Shown here one piece after another: positions 13,188 through 23,083 of a stretch of 64,000 nucleotides of DNA. Below the pieces are notes generated by a model, which was given only the letters and a program-made list of their open reading frames with translations, was not told the DNA's origin and made no database searches. Made by a program: the position numbers and the translations under genes. The stretch spans positions 1,240,001-1,304,000 of the forward strand of contig JAENPR010000044.1 of NCBI GenBank assembly GCA_018135685.1, in the 5' to 3' direction. Position 1 is the first letter of the stretch. Every line of letters begins with the position of its first letter. The DNA comes from Themeda triandra. Taxonomy: Eukaryota > Streptophyta > Magnoliopsida > Poales > Poaceae.

Positions 13188-16100
13188 TTTTTTTTTTTTT
13201 GAAAGAGAGGCAAAAGCTTTGCCCCGGATTTTATTAGACGATGGAAAGAGAAAAAAAAATTTACAAAAAATTTACAACTCGACTCAACTTCCAACTAGCT
13301 ACTGAAAACCGACTAATTACAGCTGCCCAAACTCAGCACACTTCCTTTCTAGGCCGAAAAACAGAGGCCACAAAAACAAGCACTCACTACCACTAAAGAT
13401 CCACCACTACTGACTTTGTGACAACCCACCCGTTGGGAAAGCCAATCTAAACTGAGCAATGTCATCTTTGCAAAGACCCGCCACTTGGACCGGGGTTAGC
13501 TGTGTGTGCTGAAAAACTCTCCTATTTCTCTCCTTCCAAATGTTCCACCAGAAATAAATAAAGATCCCGTCCAATTGTCTACGCTCATTTTTATGGACCT
13601 TTCTCCTACACCGACACCAGTAGCTGTACAGGGAGCCGGATGGATTAACTGCGCTTATCGACGATAGTTGGAACCATTGCAAGATGAAGGCCCACACCTC
13701 TTTGGTAAATTGACATTCCTTGCAAAGGTGGACCGGAGTTTCCAACATGATGTTGCACAGTGCACAGTCCGTATCCTCCGTCCATCCCCTCTTGCTTAAG
13801 TTGCTTGCGGTGAGAATTTTCTGGTGTAGCAAAGTCCAAGCGAAAAATCTGCACTTTGCCTCGGCGTGAGCTTTCCAGATATTAGTGACTTTGATCCTAG
13901 AGAACCTTCCTGTGAATTGGGCTAAATACGCACTCTTGGCGGAATATTCCCCACTTTGCGTCCATCTCCAGGTAATTTCATCCTCCCTCGCCTCTTCTAG
14001 TTGTGTTTGCTCAATTGCCTCCCATAACCTCACGAACTCCCGGACTTCTTCTGTTGATTCCAAGGGATAAATGTAATCGATCCACTTATTCCCATTTAGA
14101 CCTTGACAGACCGTGAACCTTTTCCTCTTCGATTTCTGAAATAACTTTGGAGCCAAAGACCTTGCCGAGGCCCCATTGATCCAGCTTGCTGCCCAAAAGC
14201 TTGCTTTTTTCCCATTACCGATTGACACTATTGTTGAGGCGTTGAAGAGATCTCTATCCACCCTGTCACATGGCACTTCCAGTTCATTCCAAGCTCTATC
14301 CGGTTGCTTCCATTGTAGCCACAGCCAGCGAAGACGAAGGGCGCGAGTGAACCGTTCAAGATCCAAAACCCCCAAGCCTCCGAGTTTCTTTGGGGAGCAC
14401 GTTGTAGGCCAATTAATTAGTGAATGACCCCCACAAACTTTGTCTGGTGTCTCTCCCCTCCAAAGGAAACTTCTACGAATCTGGTCTATTTTCCTGATTA
14501 GCCATTTCGGTGCTTGGAAAACAGTGAAGTGGTAGATAGGAATCGAAGATAACACCGTTTTGACCAAAACTTCTCTTCCCGCTGATGTTAGGAATTTGCC
14601 TTTCCAACCTGGCAATCTTGCCCCTATCCTTTCGATCAGTGGCTGCACATCTATCTTCCGCAGTTTCCTTGTGTGCAGTGGAAGCCCCAAATATTTTCCC
14701 GGGAAGGAGGCTATTCTTCCAGGGAAGTTGTGTAAAAGATTCTGAAGAGCCTCAGGCGATAACATTATCGGGTAGATTTCCGTCTTGCTCATGTTAATCC
14801 TCAGACCCGAGCATTCCCCAAAAAACAGCAGCATGCCGTATAGATGCGATAAATCCCTAGCAGAGGGTTTGGCGAAGAGGGCAGCATCGTCCGCGTACAA
14901 GGAACACCTTAGCTTTGCCGCACTTGGGAGCACAGGTTGTAGCAGTCCCTGATGAGCAGCCTTCTCGATGATCCGTTGGAGGGGGTCAATCGCCAAAATG
15001 AACAGTAGCGGCGATAGCGGGTCTCCCTGACGAAAGCCACGGGCATGAGAAATGGCCCTAGTCGGCTTGCCGTTGATCAACACCTTGGAAGATGCTGAAC
15101 GAAACAGATCGGACATCCAGTCTCTCCACTTCCTGCTGAAGCCCAGCGCCTCCAATACCTCTAAAAGATATTGCCAACTAACCGAGTCAAATGCCTTTGA
15201 AATATCCAGTTTTATGAATAAGGAAGGTTGTTTTTTCTTGTGTAATAGCTGTATCACCCGTTGCACATATAAAAAATTATCATGGATACATCGACGTTTG
15301 ATGAACGCGTTCTGAGCGTGAGAAACTAAACTGTTCATATGTGGCGCTAGTCGGTTGGCTAAGATCTTTGTTACAATCTTCACCAGGCTGTTGATCAAGC
15401 TGATTGGCCTATAGTCTGCGATGGTCCGTGGTGCCTCCTTCTTTGGAAGCAAAACAATGTTGGCCTCATTAAAAAGGTGCATTTTAGATGTTTTATGCGT
15501 GTAGAAACCCAGGACGGCTTCCATCAGATCACCTTTGACAATCTCCCAGCAAGTTTTGTAGAACAAGCCAATGTAACCATCCGGGCCCGGGGCTTTCTCA
15601 GCTGGCAAGTTCTTGATCGTCATGTGAAGCTCGGCCTCTGTGAATGGCGCATCTAAATCCTCCAGATCATGATGCGAATACCCCAGGGCCGCCCAATCTA
15701 ACCTTTTAGTCCTGGTCACGTTCTGCCCCAACCCTGTTTTGAAAAAATCTGTGACCACATTCATTTTTTCTGCTTGGGTGGTTGCTGAAACTCCGTTGGA
15801 GTCCAGGCTAGCAATGTAAGAGATCTTCCGGCGCTTATTTGCGTAGATATGGAACAACTTGGTGTTTGCGTCTCCTTTGCGAATCCAAGTCAAGCGCGAG
15901 TGCTGCCTCGCCCTTGATTTCATAATGGCTGCAATCCCTAACGATTTGGCCTTGAGCAACTTCTTAAACTGCAACTCCTCCTCCGTCAGCAAACGGTTTT
16001 CCTGCGCCTTCTCAAATTCACCCAGCAAAACCTCCACCATTGCAGCTTTCAACTTCCAATCCCCAAACTGCGCACGTCTCCAAATCTTTAGTGCTCTAGC

Positions 16101-16485
16101 CACCCTCAACAGCTTAACATGGATCCTCAGCAACGCGTTCTGCGTATTGACCTGCTGTTCCCAAGCTTCTTTTACAGTGTCCATGAACCCAGGGACGTTT
16201 ACCCAGAAGGCTTCGAAACGGAATCCTCTGTAGAAATCATACGCTGTGTCCCCCTGGAGAAAGAGCGCACAATGGTCCGATCCCAGCGATGCCAAGGCCT
16301 GAAGGTCAGATCTAGGGAAAAGTTGGATCCATTCTTCCGAAGCCATGATATGGTCAATCCTCGTCATCGTAGGTTGTTGTTGATCATTCGTCCAAGTGAA
16401 AAGACGTCCATGTAATTCCAATGGCACCACTTGTAGGTCATCTATGGTACGTCTGAATCTGTTCAGCATGTTCAGGTGGCAAATT
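13188..16485 (-). mobile_element. 5'-truncated L1-type LINE
   Basis: The poly(A) tail appears as 13 T residues at 13188-13200, next to GAAAGAGAGGCAAAAGCTTTGCC, a common end of grass LINEs read on the minus strand. The body encodes ORF2 only from the last part of the endonuclease onward, so the 5' end is missing, as in incomplete target-primed reverse transcription. The 5' break lies about 10-20 bases beyond the start of the open frame. I could not find a matching target duplication. The intact frame suggests a young insertion. Confidence 0.85.
13407..16469 (-). CDS. LINE ORF2: reverse transcriptase, endonuclease N-terminus missing
   Basis: Open for 1,020 codons without a break. Residues 1-75 are the C-terminal end of the exonuclease-endonuclease-phosphatase domain, with the catalytic SDH at residues 64-66. 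The reverse transcriptase follows, with a LLPKK motif and ADYRPISLIN, the QGDPLSPLLF block and the catalytic YADD near residue 525. A zinc-binding zf-RVT region (CRFFAWTLL... CALCN... CKEC) lies near residues 850-930. Most of the endonuclease is absent, so this copy cannot be autonomous even though the polymerase part looks intact. It lies in the same orientation as the membrane-protein gene immediately upstream, so read-through from that gene is possible. Confidence 0.88.
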   Translation of the reverse strand: MLNRFRRTIDDLQVVPLELHGRLFTWTNDQQQPTMTRIDHIMASEEWIQLFPRSDLQALASLGSDHCALFLQGDTAYDFYRGFRFEAFWVNVPGFMDTVKEAWEQQVNTQNALLRIHVKLLRVARALKIWRRAQFGDWKLKAAMVEVLLGEFEKAQENRLLTEEELQFKKLLKAKSLGIAAIMKSRARQHSRLTWIRKGDANTKLFHIYANKRRKISYIASLDSNGVSATTQAEKMNVVTDFFKTGLGQNVTRTKRLDWAALGYSHHDLEDLDAPFTEAELHMTIKNLPAEKAPGPDGYIGLFYKTCWEIVKGDLMEAVLGFYTHKTSKMHLFNEANIVLLPKKEAPRTIADYRPISLINSLVKIVTKILANRLAPHMNSLVSHAQNAFIKRRCIHDNFLYVQRVIQLLHKKKQPSLFIKLDISKAFDSVSWQYLLEVLEALGFSRKWRDWMSDLFRSASSKVLINGKPTRAISHARGFRQGDPLSPLLFILAIDPLQRIIEKAAHQGLLQPVLPSAAKLRCSLYADDAALFAKPSARDLSHLYGMLLFFGECSGLRINMSKTEIYPIMLSPEALQNLLHNFPGRIASFPGKYLGLPLHTRKLRKIDVQPLIERIGARLPGWKGKFLTSAGREVLVKTVLSSIPIYHFTVFQAPKWLIRKIDQIRRSFLWRGETPDKVCGGHSLINWPTTCSPKKLGGLGVLDLERFTRALRLRWLWLQWKQPDRAWNELEVPCDRVDRDLFNASTIVSIGNGKKASFWAASWINGASARSLAPKLFQKSKRKRFTVCQGLNGNKWIDYIYPLESTEEVREFVRLWEAIEQTQLEEAREDEITWRWTQSGEYSAKSAYLAQFTGRFSRIKVTNIWKAHAEAKCRFFAWTLLHQKILTASNLSKRGWTEDTDCALCNIMLETPVHLCKECQFTKEVWAFILQWFQLSSISAVNPSGSLYSYWCRCRRKVHKNERRQLDGIFIYFWWNIWKERNRRVFQHTQLTPVQVAGLCKDDIAQFRLAFPTGGLSQSQ

Positions 16486-16535
16486 ACTTCTATGTTTTTA
16501 TGTTTATACTAGCCCCATGCACGCACAATAGAGCG

Positions 16536-17245
16536 TCAGTTTTGCAGGTGAACAGGGTAGGCTTCTGCTAGGGTCCAGGACTCCCTTAGCGCCATCGACA
16601 GGTTGAGGAAACCAGCGAGCAGGTAGGAACTGGCGGCATACTTCACTCTTGAGCACATGGCGGCAAGGTACAAGAAACGTTCACAGGTGTCTGTGTCGTG
16701 GTCCATGAACACAACTACCCCAAGCGCCATGGAAGCAGGAACTATGGCCATCCCTGTGATCACCTGTCTGCCCATATATAAATTCATCATCAGTGCACTT
16801 ATCTATCCCTCGCCCCCTTGTTTCTCTTCTTGTGCAAGAAAAAGGAAAGGAAGAAAAAAGAAAAACACTAGATTGTTACATTACTAATGGATGGAAAACC
16901 TACCCACTCGGCGGGGACGAGGAAGGCGAAGCTTGGGTTGATGTGTCCCACTCCACGACGTATGTAGCTGACATGTGTGAGCAACCATATGCCGTTCCAT
17001 AACATTGAGACTGAAGACGCCGCTTTAATAGCACTGCATATGCATATGCATGTAGCTCAGTATATAGAAGTTACAATTTACATGAGTGAAGGTAATGAAT
17101 AAGAATTTGATATAAGTACTTACATGAAGGCTATATGTAGGTGAAAGTCATCAGCAGGCATCATAAATAAAAACGCCATCAGCGCTAGAAGGAAGCAAAT
17201 ACCCCTCGCCAAGAGGAAGAAGAGATCCCTACTATTGATCACCAT
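16536..17245 (-). CDS. Small four-helix membrane protein, three exons (CASP-like?)
   Basis: Three exons join in frame to give 159 residues: exon 1 17245-17124 (donor CAT|GTAAGT), exon 2 17033-16904 (acceptor ATATGCAG, donor TGG|GTAGGT) and exon 3 16763-16536 (acceptor GACAG). Four hydrophobic segments are predicted at about residues 8-29, 38-60, 84-104 and 116-142. Arg14 lies in the first helix and Glu83 just before the third. This layout recalls the CASP-like (DUF588) family of plant membrane scaffold proteins, but I do not see a diagnostic motif and the assignment is tentative. The start codon has no competing upstream ATG in frame. The LINE ends only about 50 bp past the stop codon, so it probably landed in or next to the 3' UTR. 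Short exons hid the gene from simple frame searches. Confidence 0.6.
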
Positions 17246-18685
17246 GATTGCTCCCTTGTGATATCTTCTGATGTTTGCGTCTGGTTATTGGATAAGAGGT
17301 GTTTTGTGTTAGAGGTGATCTGAAGTTCTGAACTGAAGACAGGGCTTGAAAGCTGTTCTAAGATCTATCTAGTTTTCTTCTTTTAGTCTGTAGTATGCGC
17401 CTGTGTTGTCATTTACATCGCTCTGCGCTTGCTATCCTTTGAACCTGAACTCTGTGACCTGGCGTCCCCAGCAAAAGTATGTTCCTTTCAATATAAGCAG
17501 GGCTGTGGTCTTTGGTCTAAAAAAAATTGATCACTATAACAGCAGTGTATGTACCTATATCTCAGTACAGTAACTTTAAATTCAGCTTGGAGCAAGACCA
17601 TTTTTGCAATAATTGCACGCGAAGCTACATGTTAAAAGCACTATTACCCTGAGTTTGATCTCAAAATTTTAGATGGCATTAACAAAATTTTGACTTAGCT
17701 AACAAAACTAAATGAAGTCATCTGCAAAATTTTTCTTGGCTGGTTCGTTAGTCGACACCTGTGTCGAGACCACCGAGGCATAACACCGAAATAGAAACGA
17801 ACCCTTTGGGGCCTTTTGACATTCAGAGCATAACAACATTGATAGGGCGCACTTTCAGAAATGAACTTCTATCTGCGTACTGCGGTTGTGATGGCTGTCT
17901 GTCGGAGTCAAATCAATCAACGTGGGCAGAAGCTAAAAAGAAATGAATGATCACCAAAGCAAGGAGGGTGATCTGCTTCAAGAGCTTTGCTTCGAACAAA
18001 GCGGTTTTGTTGATCAACATGGAGTACATCATCGTTCGAGACTAAGCTCAATAACATAAAGGGGCTGGATATGAATAACTCTGTATGTGTGCGCACTCTC
18101 TGTTCAGAAACGAGATATGCATGTATGATACATCTGCATTTTCTGCTGTGAGGAGTTGAGCTGAAGATTTGTTTTTTGTGTGTAGTAGCAAAACAGGTGC
18201 AAATTGCTATTTCACATGTTCTAGGTTTAGAAGTAGGGTTTGATTTTCAATCATAGGTAAAAGAGCTTAGTATTAGTAACAAGAGATTTTAAGTTGTTAA
18301 TGTTTTCGGTGCTGCTGCCCTGTTGTGGCTTTGAAAGATAATACGAAATAGATGAGGAAAACCATATAGTTCCTCGAATAGATCTTATCTTATTTGAAAA
18401 GTGTAAGGTGAGTGGACTCCCAAAGTAGGGCAGATTTGTCTTTTCAAAAGAAAACACGACATATATTATTGATATATATTACAATGCATGATCTTGCAAA
18501 CACAAATGTCCCGATTTGTTTAGGGTTTTATCTTGATAAGTACGTTGCAGCCTTTAATTTTACATTTCTCTGGCTTACATGATTCAATACTACAGTAACA
18601 AATTGCATCTCCAGGAGGACAATGACAAACAATAATTCAGATTATGTTTCTATATGTGCTAAATAATACTGCCAAGCTTGTTCCA
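17246..18685. other. Leader intron or intergenic region of the membrane-protein gene
   Basis: No coding region is supported. If the promoter proposed at 18.8 kb is right, most of this is a 5'-leader intron of about 1.4 kb on the minus strand, with a possible acceptor AACTTCAG near 17315. Confidence 0.35.
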
Positions 18686-18689
18686 CGGT

Positions 18690-18840
18690 GAACTGACCTG
18701 TCACAGATGATGGGGTGGCGCCGTGGACGCAGAGAATGCTGTGGACCTTTTGGTGGAGTGCTGGTAACTGGATCAACGATCCGACGATGCCTGGAAGCCC
18801 AGATGGATGCCCAGAGCAGCCTGGGTATATATAGGCGCGG
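18690..18840 (-). promoter_or_regulatory. Candidate core promoter and first leader exon
   Basis: On the minus strand, a TATA box CTATATATACCC at about 18825-18836 is followed by a C-rich, ATG-poor leader and then CTGTGACAG|GTCAGT, a good donor at about 18696. This layout fits the untranslated first exon of the membrane-protein gene. It is inferred from signals only. Confidence 0.35.
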
Positions 18841-19347
18841 TCCTGCTTTTTGGGTTTTCTAGATTATTAACAGAGTTGTGCATATTCACCATTGCTGGAA
18901 ACTCTGATTAGCAGAGGCGTCGTGGAAGAGGCGAGTGAGATGGCTGGCCATCTGTGAAGATAATTTGATGTGATTCCTTCTCTTAAAAGGATAAAATCGT
19001 AATATTTTCTTTTTTCTTATCCAGAAAAGCGGCACCACGACAGGGTCAGACATGCGTCAACTGAGGTGCTACTTTTCGTGGTGGTCTGGTGGGTGACGAC
19101 CATCACAAACCTCACCAGTGAGCTAGACGACATGGTCGAGATGGAGATTCGTTCATCATCCTGTTGTCATGTTATAAAGGAACGGATCAGATATGATGAA
19201 TGTGGCGACTGATATGATGATATCCACCAGTATCTGTATATCTATAACCTATGAATGCAAGTAGGTGCCAGGCATTCCATCAACACATTCATTCCTTTCC
19301 ATTGGCACCTCACAGTAACTAAGATACAGTAGGCAAAACTGTTTCAA

Positions 19348-20494
19348 GGCCTCTTCCACCCCTTCCCTCCCCTCGCCTCCGTCAGAGGGCACCGCCGGGA
19401 GGCCCGCGCGGCTCTCCATGAAGATGGCGGCGAGGATCCTTCCAGGAGAGCCTCGCGGGCGCGTCCGTGCGGGCATGACGGCCGGCGGCGGGGGCGGAGT
19501 GGTGGCGGCGCGCTGGTGGTGGCAGAGGCAGCGTGCGGAGGCGCGGCGGAGGTGGAGTTGGCTGCGTGCCCGGCCCTCTCCTTCCTCTTTCCTCCTCCTG
19601 CTTGTCGATCCTTCGGCAGCGGTGGCGAGTCGGCATGGTGGCGGCGCGCCGGTGATGGAAGATGTGGAGGTTGGCGGCGGATCCGTGCCCGGTATGGCCG
19701 GATCTGACCCTTCTCTCCCCTGATCTGATTCGCGAGCGGTATGTTCTTCGTCAACGGTGGTGAAGGGCCCCTTGGCCTTGGACACGATCGTTTGAGAAGC
19801 TGATGGTGACCTTACAGTGAAAGCGGCCTTCCGAGTTAGCTGGGCACAGAGTCGACGGTGGCGGCGGCGGTTTGGGTGAAAATCTTGTCTGGCATGTTAT
19901 GCCAGGCCGGCGGCGGTGGTACTGATGGTGCCACGTACATTGTTCAAGGCGTCGCTGAAGCTGTTGGTAAGTCAGTCCTCTGCTGTGTCCGCGAGCGTTC
20001 AATAACTGGGTGAAAACCTAGCCTGGTTTCTCCGAGCCGGCGGTTGTGGCGCAGGCGCGTCGTCGAATTTTTTGTTCACCAAGGCCGGACCTCTCCCGCG
20101 TGGTCACCCTGCTCGCTGTGCAGCTCAAGGCGGAGGTGGTATTTGTCGACGTAACAGCCGGGCATTTGGTGGGCATCTGCACCAAGTACTTCATGCTGTT
20201 GTCGAGGAAGAAGCATCCAGTCTTCAATGGTGGTTCGTGTCCAACGTTTTCAGTATCTTTAGTAGGTCTGACAAATGTGATTGGCGGCTTCGTCTTGACG
20301 TTGATGATCTTATTCTAGCGGAGTTGGCATCATGGTGCAAGTCATAGGTCGTGTAGGACTACGTAAGCCCCTTGTTAGGGATGTATTTTCTTCTTCTTTT
20401 TTTCTTTCTTTTCTTTCTGATGATGTAATAATTTGGCCTGATTCTACCTATGGGTAGATGAAGCCGGATAGTTTCTATCCTTTATCTAAAAAAA
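19348..20494 (+). mobile_element. Short LINE-like retroposon with target duplication
   Basis: The 1.15-kb element begins GGCCTCTTCCACCCC, has a very GC-rich leader resembling plant LINE 5' UTRs, and ends in GATGAAGCCGGATAGTTTC...ATCTAAAAAAA, a LINE-type 3' end with a short A tail (20488-20494). TGTTTCAA occurs at both edges (19340-19347 and 20496-20503). Open frames inside show no reverse transcriptase. It is probably a non-autonomous derivative that uses a LINE's enzymes. Confidence 0.6.
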
Positions 20495-20503
20495 GTGTTT
20501 CAA

Positions 20504-21820
20504 CTAACTTAAGGATTAAGATTAAAAAACTAACTTAAGGATTAAAAGATTATAGCATCTAATGATTTCAAAGAAAACCTTTTAAGTCCTAACTATGAAA
20601 TATTAACATCTGGTCCTTTTGTTTTCTAAGATTCTAGTCTGTAGGGACCAAGGATTCATAGACTACCCTGTGTAAGCATGCAAGTGTCCACTGAGGTGGA
20701 TATATATATAGTTTCCATGAAGAGATAGCTCTAGCGGTTTTTTTTTAAATATATAGATATTAGTGTTTATGGTCCTTGTAAAAGTAGTAAAGTACAAAAC
20801 TATAAGTTGAGTTTTGTTATGGAGTATCAACATTGGTATTTTTTTAGATAATTGAGTAGAAATATACGTCTCAACGACCGTGGTATTTGAGGTACTTATC
20901 GTTAGTACCCCTATTAAAGGATGATTTAAAAAAATAGTTCATATATCTATACTTCTTATATAAACAAATCCCACTAATCTATTTCTCTTGTTGACATAGT
21001 TTGATGAGGTTGAGGACATGTGGAGTGGTCCTACCAGGCACCAACTTCTTATTCCTCCACCTTATTCTCTTTTCTCTTACATATATGGGTTTGTGTATAA
21101 GGAGCACTGCAGAACAGAAAGAGTCCAAGCGTCCAACAGTCCAACAGTATCATAAGTTCTCAGTAACTGGTTGTGAACTAAATAGTCCAACAGAACTTAT
21201 TTCTTCAGCTGCCAAAAAAAAAAGAGTGAATAAAGATCCATGCCGAAAAACATTCGTGCTTGACCAGGTTTTAGGACTCCAATCAGTTTCCTATCGGCGC
21301 CTTCGTTGTTTCCTTCAATTCTTCCAAAATTAATAGCTTGGCTGCTTGCTCACTCATCGCCGGCGAAGGTGCAGGTTTCCACTCTTTCCTTTCCCACTAT
21401 CTCTGTTCCATAAGAGAGAGCTTAGCTTCTTATGATGCTTGATTTGCTGATCGGGTGGCTGTTTCCCAGCGCCTGCTGCTTTGCCACTGGATCACTTTGA
21501 TAACGAGCTTTGGGTGCTTGGATGCGACTTCACTCCCTGGGCGCTTGGGTGCTTTGTTGGGAACAGATTTAGTAATGCTTTCACCAATGATGACCTATCG
21601 TGTGCAGGGTACTTGACGCTGTCAAACCCTCATGAATTGAATATCGTCCTCCAAATTTGATGTATTTGTAATTTTGGTAGAAAAGAAATAGGCGCCAGAT
21701 GTTTCAGATGAAGAAGCACTAAATATTCTTCTTCTTCTTCAAGATGGCGTTAGAGTTCTGGCTGTTTGTTTTGCGCGCGTTGTTTTGTGCGCGTTGTGCT
21801 TATTCTTCATATATTCGTGA
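20504..21820. other. Intergenic, repeat-like
   Basis: The phrase CTAACTTAAGGATTAA is repeated twice near 20503-20545. A segment at about 21510-21720 resembles part of the region at 47930-48115 (shared TGCTTTCACC, CTATCGTGT and CAGATGTTTCAGATG-like phrases). No gene is recognised. Confidence 0.4.
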
Positions 21821-22639
21821 GATTTGTGTCGGCCGACTTATGGGAGAGAGATGTCGGGCGACCCTGGCGACTCGACGGCGATCCCGGGGGTAGCCCGCCG
21901 GGCAACAAGGATACCAGACTCCCGAGTACTTGACACGGGGGCTCCACCATGTGATCTGAAGCTTCCTTCCGCGAGGGCCCGTTGGCAGTCTCCATGGAAA
22001 GGGGGGAGAGATTTGGCGCGAGGAGGGAGAAGCAGGTGGCAAATCCGCATCCATGGCAGACTCGTTCGCAACCAATAGCCAGGTCCGAACCAGACAGTGC
22101 GGCGTGGGGTGAGGACAAGATCCAGGACTTTTGGGGGGCAGCTCTAGTATTTCCTCCAGTCTTCCACCCCACCGCATCGGGCTAGGGTTCAGGCAAGGAA
22201 GGGAGAGGCCCTCACATGGATTAGGAGAGATCTATATGGAGGCACAAATCCTTCAATCCTGAGGATTGCTATCCCGTGGGGAGTCGGGCATCTAGAGTGA
22301 GACACAATTGAAGCTACAATTCTCGTGAGCTATTCTAGGGAGAAGACAAGAGAAGAACCTTTGCCCAAGTCGAGAAGGGGGACATGGCGGGGGGGGGGGA
22401 GACTCCAGAGGATGATTGGGAGGTGGGGTGGATGATTGTGGGGCCAGCCATCGCTGCCCTATGGGTTCTACCCCCATCCTCCCCCTAAGCAAATCTACCT
22501 CATCCACATGGAGGATTCAATAGGAACTTCGACGATCCCAGACCAAGAGGAGAGGAGGTTTTCAGGGGGAGAGGACGTGGGAGACAGAATCAGAGATCCA
22601 GAGGCAACATCAGAACGTTGTTGCTAGTCCTGTCCCCAG

Positions 22640-23083
22640 GCGGCTGATGATCAAGCCAGCAGTGCAGCTGGCAATGAAGAAGTCCAAGCTTCGAAGGAAC
22701 AATAAGCGAAAGTTGAAGGTGATTCTTCTAGGCAGGGTAATCTTCATGTGCTTTGCTACAACTGTGATCAGTTGGGACACTTTAGTTTTGCCTACATCCA
22801 GCCTCAAGTTTGCTTCATCTGTAGGAGTACAGAACACATAGTTGACCTTTGCCTAGAATGGAAAAAACCTACAAAATATGCTAAGTTTTGTGCAAGTACT
22901 AATAGAGGATTGGGTTTCTACTACATTGATGTGGAAGACAATGGAGACAGGTTCAAACACTGGGTAGGGATGGACAATTTTGGTGTGCTGTCTATTGAGC
23001 AAGGGGAAATTGATGAGGCAAGAATAGTAGAGAATTTGAAAAGGCTCTTTGATAGGAATGACCTGGCAGCTAAAGAAGACTGA
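22640..23083 (+). pseudogene. LINE ORF1 remnant with zinc knuckles
   Basis: Two adjacent CCHC-type knuckles are visible near 22750-22850. The first begins CYNCDQLGH but has Tyr in place of its last Cys. The second, CFICRSTEHIVDLC, keeps all ligands. Plant LINE ORF1 proteins bind element RNA through such knuckles. Upstream frames contain stops, so the protein is not made intact. Confidence 0.7.

Noticed and set aside
16470..16535. Target duplication for the 13.2-kb LINE
   Set aside because: TATAA-like matches near 16505 are too short and imperfect for an element with an intact frame.
19344..19785. Long overlapping open frames on both strands
   Set aside because: Composition effect of the GC-rich leader of the retroposon; no domain or splice structure.
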